Shown piece after piece: positions 23,552 through 35,900 of a stretch of 64,000 nt of DNA; positions within the stretch are counted from its first letter, which is position 1, and each line of letters starts with the position of its first letter. Below the pieces are notes generated by a model. The model had not been told where the DNA came from. It did not search any database and worked only from the letters and a program-made list of their open reading frames with translations. The position numbers and the translations under genes were made by a program. Origin of the DNA: Neckera pumila. Its lineage: Eukaryota; Streptophyta; Bryopsida; Hypnales; Neckeraceae. Location of the stretch: assembly GCA_963969595.1 (NCBI GenBank), contig OZ018417.1, positions 3,288,501-3,352,500 of the forward strand, read 5' to 3'.

Positions 23552-24277
23552 CCCAGGAACGACGTCGGTGCCATTCTGTGACTAAGAAATGAACTGGATA
23601 GAGTTTGAAAGTGTTTTTGCATCCGGATTTTTCTTGTTGACTTTTCACGTTAGGTTATGAAGAGTTTCCAGTTGTATTTGTAGTCTTGCGAGTGTTTGTC
23701 TTCACATAAATCAGAAGTTAGTAAAAAAATGAATCACAAAAATATGCTATCTTAGTGTATTTTGGGAAGTTGTTGCTCCTTGCTCTAAATCTGAAATTTC
23801 TTCACCAAAATGATCTTCTTTGAGTTTGAGCCCAACTAACAAAATAAAGGTCATCTATTCTAGTTTCTACTCCAATTTGAATTTTGAAAAAAATCCTAAT
23901 ATTGAGTATTTTATTGCAATTTTAACTTTGGATGTATTTTAAATGTCTATTATTATCTAATTATAGAATGATATAGAAATTGATTTTATACTATGATGTT
24001 TGTCATTGTAATATACACACATGGTGAAATTTTCAAATTTTTTGAAATAATTTTGTATTTGATATGATTTTTCTTCACTTTTTCTTAGAAAATTTAAAAA
24101 AAAATCAATTTTCCAAAAAAAGAAACTAAAGTTTTTGAGAAGTAAAGGAGACATGTGATTTCAGTTGTGAAAAATAAGTATAAATTTTTTCATACATATC
24201 TAAGTGCAAAATGGTATCAAATTGAGTGATGGGTAGTAAAGTTTGAAATCAGTGGTCATAGGTCTGTCCTTTAAGGG
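23552..24277. mobile_element. second TTAA-flanked candidate element
   Basis: This segment starts CCCAGGAACGACG directly after the TTAA at 23548. It ends CCTTTAAGGG before TTAA at 24278-24281. The end sequences resemble those of the neighbouring 305-bp element but pair poorly. The interior is AT-rich with no transposase. It may share one TTAA with its neighbour. Confidence 0.35.
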
Positions 24278-24281
24278 TTAA

Positions 24282-27200
24282 GGGTTAATAATGATCAATA
24301 TTGAATATCGGCAACACTAATTATCTTTTTCTATTCTAATCATTCAAAATTTACCATACGTGGTGGTTAGCTCGGCAATGGTGGTTAGCTTGGCAAGGAA
24401 ATGCCGAATTTAAATTTTCATGTTAATCTTGAGAAGTCCATGTCATCCGTCATTCTAGACCAATCACAAGATGGCAATAAAAATTTATTTAATTCATGTC
24501 AAATCTACCCCTAATGTAGAATAGTTGGTCCTTCATAAAATAAGATTTAACGTCACTTTTTGCAACAACATTCTTTTTCCGACCGTAAAAGAGTTTAGAA
24601 GAGTTCTTTGTATTCATTCATTGATCCAAATATGAAAAAGCATTTGCTCAAACTCCACTTTAGTTTTTAAAAGAAACCAATGATAGTATCCAAATATGAA
24701 AAAGTATTTGCTCAAATTCAACTTTAGTCTTTAAAAAGTACCAATGATAGTAGAAGAGTCCAATTTGAAGCATCCAATGAGATATGAAGCATTCTGTACT
24801 TTAACCCTGTAACAACTCTGAGGATTGAAATTGTCCAATGAATGACTGCTTTTGTCTCTACAGTGGACAGAGAAACAATTCTTCATATACTATTTTTATA
24901 GTGGGAGATGGGGGCATGTAGAGTCCTCCAAAGTAGGAGCCCGCCCTCATTGAAGGCCTCCTTTTCTTAGAGTGACAAAGATTTGATTAGAAGGCAACCA
25001 ACAACACATCTTGCGTCATTTTGGGATTAAAGATGCCTAGTTAAGGATAGTCTAGTGACAATAGTAGTCTCAAAAAATTCTCAAACCAACTGCATTCACT
25101 TCGTGATGTAAATAATGTTGGGAGTAGTTGGTTTGAAAAAATTGTCTATTTTAGGTGTGGAAACTTCATTTGGTGCCTCAATCCAATGTCACTTTTCATT
25201 TCAAGTGCTTCAATACTTGTTTAGTGTACTAAAAATATTTATACTATCACAAATAATCTAAACTACATTTGAAATGCTTTTGTATTTATTTACTATATTA
25301 AAAATGCACTATTACACAAAAACTAAATTGTAGTACATTTTAGATCAAAAGAAAAGGTGGTTTGATTGTCTTTTTCTTTGACCCCAATCCATTATCTTCT
25401 AATAATATTCCTTGTTCCAAATAAATGGTCTTTTAATCTTGATACACCTTTTGTTCACAACCACTAAAGTAATGGTGTGGAAAAAAAAAGGCAACTCTTG
25501 AGCATTGGAAATAATGTCAAGGAAACACAATCCCTCCAACATTATGAGCATGTACCTATTATCTCGACAAATTGCAACTTGCATAATTATTATTTGTCAT
25601 GAGATATATGTTCTGGATAATATTTGATTATAAGATTATCACTTGGATTTTGTAGCAAGATTTTCTTGCAAGAACTAATTAGGGTGAATATATCAACTTA
25701 GATATAGGCCATAGGTTCATTGTTTAGTCCCCAAGTACTCTAATTTATTGAATGTTGTATAATGTTGCATTATCACATGAAAGATTTTTTTTGTTTTACT
25801 GCAATTTTATTACAAACGTGGTACTTATTTGTGTTACATGTATTTTATTATTTATCTCTTATTTTTTTATTGTTGATCTAACCAGAAAACTTTACAAGAA
25901 AAATCATGTTATTTGTATGATTTCTTTCCACTTTAGATAATTGGAAGTAACTAAAGTTATATTCAAAGGTTTTAGTGCTTGTAAGGTTTAGTAAATATGG
26001 TTTGAGTTGTATTTTACATTTTTGTGGTTTTGTTTAGTACATAATGGGTATTGTCGAGGACTTGATTGGTATATGCTAAGCACATAGCCTATCAAGAAAA
26101 GGAAAGTTGCCGTATTTATTTGTCTTCAGTCCTTTAAGATTTTGTAGATGAATTTCAACTCCGCCTTTGTTTTATATTATCCACATATGTATGTATGGTT
26201 CTTCTACCTTTAAGATTTTGGAAATAATTTTCTTCTCACATACGTATATGTGGTCCTTCTATCCTTAAGGTTTTGCAATTTAGTTTCTTCTCCTATATAT
26301 ATATGTATGGTTCTTCTACCCTTGAGGTTTTGCAGATCAATTTCTTCTCATTTGTTTTGGTTTGCTATATGTTGCTGGTTTACTTTCTATGTGTGTACTA
26401 CCCACATATATGTTGTCGGGTTGTTTTTTATGAGTTTACTACCCACATTTGTATGTATGGTTCATTTTAGATCCTATAGTCTCTCTTGTTCACTTCCACA
26501 CACCACAACATATTCTTTGGGGAGAATGATACCTATATATAAATCTTATACATATGTCTAAGGAATATTTTATGGCACTCAATTAATAATGCTCTTAATA
26601 TAAAAAGACTCCAACATTATGCTATTGTATGATTTTATAAACCACTCAAAATTAGTCTAAAATTCTTAGATTTTTAGATTTCAAGACTATTCTAAAATGT
26701 TCCAAAAAGATCTCAAGAATATGCTATTGAATGATTTTGTAAACCGCTCAAAAGTTGTACAATTTTTTTCTAATGGAATATTTGGCAATAGATTCCCCTA
26801 TTTTTGATACATGTAATTGATCAATTGCTGCAAAATCTACGGACAACATTGTTCTACTATAGATGAATTTGTATGTTTTTGGCTGAATATGCACGTTTTC
26901 ATCCAAGTTTTTGGCAAATAGATTGATTCTCCACTACCCCTCTAAAAGGGAAAAAACAAACATGAAGGGTTCAAAGATTTCTCTATCTTGTTTCTTTGTC
27001 ATTTAGGTTCCATATCTTATTTGTTGCTCTCCATTCCTTTGATTTTGGGTGGCCTTCTTGTTGTGGATAGATTCCTTGGGATTACATCCATGGCCTTAGT
27101 GACCTACTTGGCTTTGATATTTCTATTCTCTTAGCTGCAAGAGAAGTTCCGTGATGATAATTTGACTTTGTTTAGCCGAGAAGAAATGCTATTGAAATTG

Positions 27201-28781
27201 CTAATTTCACTTTGTGTTTGCTTCTCTAAGGTAGAAGCACCCATTCCCATCCTAAATTGTCACCAAATCTATCCATAAGCATCCATTAAAGTGTCCTACA
27301 AGTGTTTAATTCTAATTTGCTGACGCATTTGAATGACACATATTTATTTCTCATTTGTTGACAACTGATGTTTGCATATTTCGGTTTAGGGTACACCTAT
27401 GGGATAGTTTCAGTGGTCTAGGGAGCCAACACTTTGAAAAATCATAGAAACTACATACTACAACCGAAAAATCTATTTATTTTTTTGAATATTCATGATT
27501 TTCACTCACCAATACTTCAAAAATATTATATTTATGAGAAGGTGCCTCCAACTATGCTGAGTTCCTTATTTTGACGGTTTTGGGTGCCTCCACCGTACTG
27601 GACTTTGTAAAGATATTCACTCTTCTCTGTTGTACCTTACCTCATTGATGATGGACTACATCCAAGTAGTAAGAAGTTTGGATTCAAGGTTGAATGCAGT
27701 TGACTATACGGGTACCCCAGGTATTGACAGATCCCACCCTTATGCATTTGTGATAGCCCGGGAGCTGCTAGTTGGAAGATTCGTTTATTTTGTAAAGGTG
27801 GGCTCATGGAATTCTGAAAGGTTAAGGCAATATTAGCTACAGTTAGATGCCGGCGTTAAAAAATTGAACTCGTTTTCCAGCCTACGCACGCTAACCAGCA
27901 CCGAAGCCAATTCAGCTACTTTAGACAGTCGATGGTCGAACACCTAGCCCCACTGATTCCAACTTAAATGTGCAAGAATTTGCAAGTTCTACACAAGTCC
28001 TTTTCATTCGTGAGAAGAAAACCTGGAGCAGCCATCTTTATTTGCACACGCCATTACTCAGCTTGTATGAGATGGAGAGTTGTATTGTGCACTTGGATTG
28101 TACACAAAAACAGTATATGAATCCAGTTGTAAGACTTGGTTGACTATATGTAACACGCAGACTACTGCATTCCTAGTCGGCACATGGGATTCGACTTGAT
28201 AAGCCTCAAGTCAACCTGTAATTAATACCCACCACCACTGCTGTTATTGCTTCCCACAGAAACCAACTGAAAAACTTGATCATAAACCAAGAGCTGGGCC
28301 TTTGTCTTCAACAAACTACGGTTGAAGCACTCATTTTTTGTGACTCATTGCAATTATCAAAAACCTATTTGAAACTTGGACAAAGGAATAATGTATGTTT
28401 CTAACTTTCTACGCAAATAGAAAAGAAGGCATGTAGAGAACTTTGGCCCACAATCAGAGAGATGTCACTTTCTTAAGTTCATTTCAGTAGAGCACAAAGA
28501 ATTGATGGTAGAGTCCCCATATATCAAACGTAACAGCACAACATGCTAAAAAGACTGCAATGAGCACTGAAAAAGTGGATTTACGTAATCACACTTTTTC
28601 AATGACTTCTCAATGGCTTCATCTACTGACAGTTTATCAATGCGTACCCTGACCATTCATGGTCTTTTGTAGGTGTTGAGATTTAAACAGTGTCGATACT
28701 GGATGCTCATACCGTACTGCGTAGCGAAAAAAACAAAAGCAAGCTTGAATGCGTGAAGCCAACCGCATAGAGGGGTCTCAC
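24282..28781. other. AT-rich intergenic region
   Basis: About 4.5 kb with no supported gene. Open frames are short, AT-biased and match nothing I recognise. A roughly 70-bp unit (tatgtatggttcttctacc then ttaaggttttg and tttcttctc) is repeated about three times at 26185-26350. The end near 28650-28780 would be the 3' flank of the tRNA-synthetase relic. Confidence 0.6.
26185..26350. repeat. short tandem repeat of about 70 bp, ~3 copies
   Basis: Three successive copies contain tggttcttctacc or tggtccttctatcc, then ttaaggttttg or a close variant, then tttcttctc. They are diverged and non-coding. Confidence 0.65.
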
Positions 28782-31700
28782 CTTATGACCAAAAAGGTCG
28801 CGAATGTTAATAAGCCCGTATATTATCATCGTTGGCCTGAAGAGTGTCACAGAAGCACAGGACGAGTTATTGCAACAACAAAAGGTTGCTCAATCAGTCT
28901 TGGGACGTTGTAACTACGGATTGCAAGCAAGAAAGTAGGCAGTTCCTAAATTGTGATCAAGCAAAAAATTAAAATTAAAATACTCACAAAAATTTAAATA
29001 TGCTGCTTCCTAAATTCATTCAAAAACTGCTGCAAAAACATAAGATTGCATTCACTGATACCTCTCCAACGACAAGCCCCATGCAATGACAGACACACGC
29101 TCTGGCAGGCCCATTGGCTGCAGCATTTCAGGTCAAAACATTCCCGAATTGCCCACTTCCACCCACTTCAGACCCTCGTGATAGCTGTTACAAATTAAGA
29201 GTTGCAAATCTGGGTTATAGCTCATCTAGGTGAAAAGGCCAAACAGGGTGTGCATCCTAAACGGGACTAAAAAGATTAGGATCTTCTTGTTTCAGAATCT
29301 AGAGTATTCATACCTGAAAATCTCCATACTTGGTTCGGTATACGGATTATGGGCTGGCTTGAAGCGCAACTTTTTAATCCCTGCAGGAAAATCTTTTTAA
29401 TTTTGATAAACTGAACAGGAACTTCTCAAAAAATAGGTCCTGACTTAAGGAGACGATGAATATTATACCGAGATTAAGGCAGAATCACACATCAAGAAAT
29501 AGAGCAATAAATGTTATAAGATACTAGAACCACACGATGAAGTGATAGCATACCAAGCCGAGCAAAGAACTCATTCAAAACACCAATGAGATTTCCAAGC
29601 TTAAGACCCCTATCACATACAAGACCTGCAGTATCGTACAAAAAACAAGTCAGTGTCACTGTTACAGTTGCAATATAAATTGATATCGATAATTGAGACT
29701 ACTGGAACAAAGATTATGTTACATAACTGCACAAACATTAAAGCGCATTATCTAACTATGAAGTCAAACAGAGAATCATTGCGCTATAATCTGAATATGA
29801 AGTCTTCTTACAAACGTACAAAAATAGTTCATCCGATAATATCTCCTGCAGAATTGAAGGTGCATCAACATCGTCTCAGAACAGTAAACATTCTTGATCA
29901 TTAAGAAATCATCAAGTCCCCCTCGCAACAAAACTACGAAGCATCTGGTTTGGGCTTTGATGATAAAACAGTAACACACAATAGGGGCACCTTCCATGTG
30001 GTGGAACTCGGCAAGATGTGTGCGATCCACAGCCTCGTTTCGGAACACCCGATCAATTGAGAAGTACCTTTTAGGTGTAAATCCATCCTGAATATGCCAC
30101 CACGTTTAAATAGTAATCAAGATATTGAAAAATAAAAGAAAACGAGATGAGTTTCAAATAAATTCGAAGAAAGTTCTCCAAGACCTCATGAGTCTGCTTG
30201 GGTGAGAAAAGTTGCAAACTTTTGGAGACATCTTGCAAAGAGATACCTGGGCAAGTTTATAGAGCATACGGGAAGAAATAGCCGTAGTGTGTGTCCGCAG
30301 CAAGTTCTTTTCAGCTTTGTCCCTCTTCCAGTCATAAGCATACCTGCTTGCGTAATTTCCAACAAAGAACTAGAATTAGAAGACAACTTGAAACGATACC
30401 AAATCAACATTGTAATTCCATTTTCAATGACGTCACAAGATTATAAGAGACATGAGCAAATCCTCAAGCTGACAGGTCAGAGCTTTAACTGGACCGAGTA
30501 ATATTGCTGTCACACAATTAAAATAAAGTCTTTAAAGAAGAATACAAGAATAAACCTCTGATACAAATGAACTAGAAAAAACTAGAAAAAGAAGGAGTAC
30601 GACTGACATACCCAATCGACCCATAACCTCCTTCTTCATGTGTCATTTTAACACGTTCCAAATAATCCTCTGGCAATTCAACAGTTCGTGCTGGAGCTGC
30701 AGGCACAGTTACATTCCATCTTATGATATTGAGGACACAGATAGTTAACGATCATGTTTAGAGAAGCAGATCAAGTCACTCGAAGAGTTTGGTTACTGTG
30801 AATGTCCTCAATACATGACAAGACTCAGGAAGTACCATGCACGCTATAAACAAACTATGTTTCCCGTTAGGTACATGGTCGATAAAGCTTGGTATAAATT
30901 ACAAACATGAAAAATCACCTTTCAAGAAAAAAGTATCATGAGAATCACGAGCTGGATGTTGTTGCGGCTGGAAGAGTGCATCGAAATTCCAGAAGCTGCA
31001 GGCTTCAAGACAGTTGGATGTGAGCAGTAGAAGATATTAAACTGAACGGAGAACGCAGAATGCAGTCTCAATGAATATAGCACAATTGGGCAAAAAGCAC
31101 AAGAAAATTTAAAAGTGTACGCTGCATGTGGCACCTGCTTTCTACAAAGTTGTTTGTTGGCATCTCTTCAAACCTGATCAATGTATTACAAAGTCAGCAT
31201 AAAATGCCGATATAGACACTATATTTCTGATAGAATTCAATACTCCACTTCAAACTTCCAACGGGCATGACGAGCACATGGCACCAAATGATAAATCTTT
31301 GTGCATCCACAATGCAGATTATAACAAACAAGAATGTAGTGGAAATAAGAAATACTCACCCCATTTCTAAGAAGATATTACGGATTGTGTCCTAACCTGT
31401 TAGTGAAACCCATACACGCACTAATAAATGACCTATCATCTTGTTAGTATGAATCATTCAGAATCTGACCAGAAATAGAAGAAGAATGATGCTATATAGT
31501 TTTGAATGCATGTGTAATGGTGCAGAGATATTCAAGTCGTCCGTAATGGTTGAAGCAACAGTTTTATCCAGTGCGCCGCCATGATTAAATGAAAGAGGCT
31601 GAGATAGATACCTTCAGCAAGGGGTGAAGATGACCACCCTCGGTGGGCTGGCCTAATGCATTGAAATTGTAAGGTTTGAACTCTCGTTTCAACCATTCAC

Positions 31701-33080
31701 CACTGCAATATTGATAGAGCAATCCCCCACAAGAACAAATGAGAAAATTAAAACAGTTTTCTTTGATTACCAACAGCTGGGTACCAAAAGAAATGCACAA
31801 AAACTTAAATCAAAAGACTGGTATCTAAACCGAAGGGTACCTCTGTAGAAGTTCACGTGTGAGGTCCGTCTCTGGCTTCACTCGCTTTGGAGCATAGTTA
31901 GGCCCTTTCTTTAAAGAAAACCATGTATCGTTTCTGTTAAAATATGTGACGCACATCACATTTATCGCTTGCGACAGATCTATAATGCCACCAATCACTT
32001 GCAAATAAAGTAAAGAAACACTCTGAAGTGAGAATGTGAAGTATAACCATGATGGTATTTCATAATCTTATCGAAGCTAAAACACACTCTCTGTACAAAA
32101 CTCTCTGTACATACTGATTCCAGCTAATGACATTCAGAATATTCAAAAATGCACATGCAATAGCCAATCAAGACCTAAGTAAATTTACGCAAATACCTGG
32201 CTTCAATGAGCTTTTGCTTATTGAGCTTGTTGATAGTTGCTTCAGGGATATCCTGAATCAACAGATTATTGAACGCAATTAGGGTTTCGGACAATGCCAA
32301 AGCCAAGTATTCTGTCACTGTATCAGCAGACCTTCTTGCACAGACGAAACGAAAAATTCATGCTAAACAAATACGCAGAGCACTAGCCACGATAAACTCT
32401 GCCTGCCAATTGCCACGTCTTGTAAGGCAGGTACCACCAAAAATCCTAGCCTTGTTAAACTCTGCCAATTGTAGGAGGGCTAGGTTCTCTAGAACACCTC
32501 TGAGGTTGGGTGGATTCTCTTCTTACAAACACAAGCAACACATTTCCCATCTTTCAAATAATTCTTTCCAGATTTGTATTCGAGGCGATTATAGACTACC
32601 TTGCCGTCGTGAATGGCAGTCAGCTGGTTCCGAACTTCGTCTTTCACGTCTTCAACCTACATTCAGATGATGTAATGAGATTTCTTACTCGATTCAGGAA
32701 CCACGAAAGTTTTCAGTAAGAAACATTTAAAGAACAAATTAAAACTTTCTATAAATGGAAGGTACGATCCAGAAACACCTTTTTGCAGATTATTCCGTTG
32801 GAAGTCTGAAGCCATTTATTCTTCATCGCTGATTGAACCCCACGTCATAGAGCAATGCATCCAGCTTCCCCTGTGAAATTCGTGATCAGTACTTTTCCAA
32901 GCAAAATGCGTAAGCTGGTACTTTATCTGCAAGACTGGATAAACTTTATCACACCTTCAAATCCACCGTTGGAATGCCCAGGGCAGGAACAGCAGCAAAG
33001 GCCTGGACCTCAGGAGAGCCCCGCATTGTGTGAAAATTTCTTGCCCTCGGCGGTGAGCACCCATCTGACCTTCTTTACAG
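28782..33080 (-). pseudogene. FARSA: phenylalanyl-tRNA synthetase alpha subunit relic, intron-containing
   Basis: Sixteen minus-strand exons match the cytosolic PheRS alpha chain, which charges tRNA-Phe as an alpha2-beta2 enzyme: 33080-32955, 32870-32779, 32656-32600, 32252-32197, 31933-31841, 31702-31612, 31391-31360, 31173-31135, 30995-30919, 30696-30612, 30343-30247, 30087-29991, 29625-29554, 29380-29314, 29184-29062, 28836-28782. Class II landmarks include [57 protein letters not shown] and WGLSLER. Lesions: one base is missing near 32827 (exon of 92 instead of 93 nt), shifting the frame before MKNKWLQ. A TGA at 29135-29133 replaces the conserved Arg of GMFRPEM. One Lys of the family's GLKKW motif is lost. 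Compensating indels scramble the stretch before GSPEVQ. The N-terminal and last exons were not found. Retained introns point to a duplicated gene, not a retrocopy. Assembly error is the alternative. Confidence 0.85.
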
Positions 33081-34343
33081 GCTGCAATTTTCACCAAACA
33101 GCCAATTTAGGGTTTCACCAACAGCCAATTAAGGGTTTAGGGTATAAAATGTGCCTTCAAGTCTTTTGTCTCGCTCAAAAATAGCACACCAAAATCTCAT
33201 GCAACGACCACTGACGCTAGAACAAAAACAACAACATCACATCCGAATCGAACCTCGACACTTCAAACGTACTCCGGACTTCGTAAGCGTCCGAAATTCA
33301 TGAAACCTAAACCCTAAAACCCTGAATTCTGAACCCACCTGAATCAGTATTCACATCCGAAAACACAAAATTCACCCTGTTAGTCCTACTTCGTGGGACG
33401 AGTTTAGCGTCCTCCTTGGTAAAACTCAAAAAAGATTCCAAATTCTGTACAAGACCTCCCCTTTGTACACAAAATTTCAAATATGAACATCTCCACTTTT
33501 GTCTTATATAGAAGATTAGGCCGCCGTTTGTTGCAAGATTCAGGGTTAAATCGCCAGTGGTTTGTACCGGCCTTCGCTGGGCATGCATGAACGCGAGGAT
33601 CATTGAGCTCGTGCTCCCTTGAATTTTCCTGCCTGTATTTTGTCTGTACTGTACAGTACAAGCAACCCCCGGGAAACAACGGTGTTGAGGCTCTCTACCA
33701 TAAAGACTGCACCCCCGTCCTCCTCCTCCTTTCCCCACACAAGAGTGGGGAAGCCGGGGGTCACCCCCGGCCTCCGTCTCGCAGTCTCTGACTCGCCCCC
33801 ATGCACACCCCCGTCGCAATCACCCCCGTCGCAATCACCCCCGTCGCTATGTTGACTTCCACCCCCGCTCCGTCACCCACATTTGCTTCCTGAGAGGCTC
33901 ACCCACAGTTTACAAAATTCATTTAGTTCTCAACGAGCATTTTGCAATTCCATTTGTCTTTCCCATTTATGTTCTACAGCTAGATCCGTGTCGCTGTTAC
34001 GCAGGAGTTTGAATTTCAGTCTTTCCTTGTTGTACGTTGCTGCTTCACTGGAGTTTGAATCGTGTGGGGAGGCAATTTTGAGCGGACGGCGGATGAGCGT
34101 TGTGAATGAGCGTTTGTGTTACGAATTATTGTCAGATTATTTAGCATCGTTCTGAGTCCTGGCACCTGCTGTTTTTCGCAGCATGTGCAGAGTGAGAATG
34201 TGCTTCGAATTTCACGGATTCATTCTTCTGAAATTTTTTAGATAGCGAACTCGTGCAGGAGGTTCGAAATTGAAGTCACGTTGCAAGTTCTGTGTGTAGA
34301 TTCGGTTAGTAGCGAATCGATTATCCTTTCCCGATAGCAAACC
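33081..34343. other. spacer and 5' leader of AP2-domain gene 1
   Basis: No gene is supported. The minus-strand open frame 33307-33819 is low-complexity and unrecognised. The part from about 33880 to 34343 should be promoter and leader for the AP2 gene. It resembles the region before AP2 gene 2 (cttgttgt then ttgctgcttc and ttggag/ctggag at about 34026-34055 and 48309-48345), so the duplication included upstream DNA. Confidence 0.5.
33790..33870 (-). promoter_or_regulatory. G-run cluster (possible G-quadruplex)
   Basis: The plus strand shows five runs of five C within about 75 bases, including tandem caatcacccccgtcg units. The minus strand therefore has five G5 runs. The cluster lies about 480-550 bases before the AP2 gene 1 start. 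Function is unknown. Confidence 0.5.
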
Positions 34344-35900
34344 ATGTCAAACCTAGAAAGCAAAGGGGCTAACAGCTCGCGGGATTTTGGGGGTATCGAG
34401 AATGGGGATTCTTCTGACGCAGCAGCTCAGTTTTCGACTCCTAGTGCACGGTTAGAAGTTTTAGAAGAATCCCGAGATGATCTGAATAGTTTCGATAGCA
34501 TGTGGTTTCCTTCAGAAGATTTTCTTGTTGGTTCCGTCGATTTTACTCCCTCCCATCCTTCTGAGAGTACAAGAAACGATTTGAAAAGGAAAGGTGCAAT
34601 TTCAAACCATAAGGGTGTCCACTTCAGAAAGAAAAACAAGAAGTTCGTAGCTCGATTGTGTTTGCCAGGAGGGAAGAACCGGAAGTTCGAACTGGGAGAG
34701 TATAACACCCATGACGAAGCTGCGCGTGCCTACCAAGTGGCCGCCTTTTATTACAACAAATCCAGCACCTCCAATTGTGAAGACCACGATGTCTTAGACA
34801 CTCTTCCGTGTGTTCCAGACAACCTTTCTCATGCAGGCAAGATGGCCTGGGTTCGTGAGAGAGTTCGTCATTCGGTGGCCAGCATCGGTACTTCGGAATC
34901 ACCTGGCATATGTCCTTTGAAGCGTGTACTGGAAAGTGGGGGCAGCTCTTTCGACGCACGACCGGGTACTCCTGCTTCGTATGGTACACAGGGTTCACGT
35001 GATAACTATGACTCCACTCCCACCACACCGACTACATCAGGAAGCGCGGATCCAGACAACTCCTTTTGGGGTTATAGTGGGAAGGAACCATACGCTACGA
35101 TGCTTGAAGAAATGAAGATTCGGTTCCCTGTTGATGCGATCAACAACTGGATTCCGGCAGCTCCTAAACGGAAAAGTGCGTCCAAACGGCAAAAAACCAG
35201 ATTGCAGGGGTCACCAATTCTGGAGCTGCAACAGGGAAGGAATTCCAATGCTTTGACCAATCAAGCGCCTGTTGTAGATCACCAAGTTGTTTCAGAAGTC
35301 AAAATGACAGATTCTATTCTTTTTGCATTAGTCGAGCTCCGGAAACAAGGATGGGAGTGGACATTGAAACTTAGAAGCCCTAGCTCTGTCAAGGGTGGTG
35401 TGTTGTTCTCAGTGCCCAAAGGTCAATATGCTGCTCCTGCGCTTCGCATTACAGATATTATTACAAATTCTTTCCATGAACTTCGTGAACAAGGTTGGGA
35501 GGTTCATTTGCAACCTCATGAAGGTGGCAAGGTTGAGGTAAGCTTACCTCCGCAGCCACAGATTTTAAGATCACTCTCGTTTGTGTCTAATGGAGGCTGT
35601 TCATAACTTCGGTAGCGAATGATTTCAACCACTTTGCTTGAGTTGACAACAGCCCTAACTAAACTCCTCTTGTTGTGATGACATTGGCAGTTGGTAAGCG
35701 AACTTTGTGTGGCTCCAACCGGGTGTGCGGCTCAAGACAAGATGAAGGCATCGGAGTTATTTGCGCTGAGTCTGAGGATCGGAACTTGGCAGGTAGGGTG
35801 TCTCTGGCGTTATCCTCATGGCGGAGAGTTAAGCTTGCAGTTTTCAGAGTTTAATATTGTGGTGGGGCTGCGTGCTGTGAGGTGTTTGAGAGCCCTCTAA
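34344..35900 (+). CDS. divergent AP2-domain protein 1 with an unnamed C-terminal domain
   Basis: Probable nuclear DNA-binding transcription factor. Exon 1 is 34344-35537 (398 codons, phase 0), followed by donor gag|gtaagc. Exon 2 is best placed at 35691-35900, giving about 467 aa; if the intron is retained the protein stops at 35606 with 420 aa. An AP2 domain at about residues 90-139 shows HKGVHFRKKNKKFVARL, FELGEYNTHDEAARAYQVAA and FYYNK. It has the beta-sheet and amphipathic-helix pattern but lacks the usual AEIRD and WLG boxes, so target choice may differ from ordinary ERFs. A C-terminal module (~319-398) contains ELRKQGWEWTLKLR and ELREQGWEVHLQP, which look like an internal duplication. 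It is shared with the paralogue 14 kb downstream. The start ATG opens the long frame after a leader with several stops. Confidence 0.75.

Noticed and set aside
26250..26561. 103-aa hydrophobic frame
   Set aside because: It arises from the local ~70-bp T-rich tandem repeat and is not gene-like.
29133..29135. TGA as selenocysteine or RNA-editing site in PheRS alpha
   Set aside because: PheRS has no selenocysteine, U-to-C editing is organellar, and a separate frameshift at 32827 shows the gene is broken.
32955..33080. Disabling frameshift in the first PheRS exon found
   Set aside because: The two indels compensate and the exon stays a multiple of three, so only the stretch between them is scrambled.
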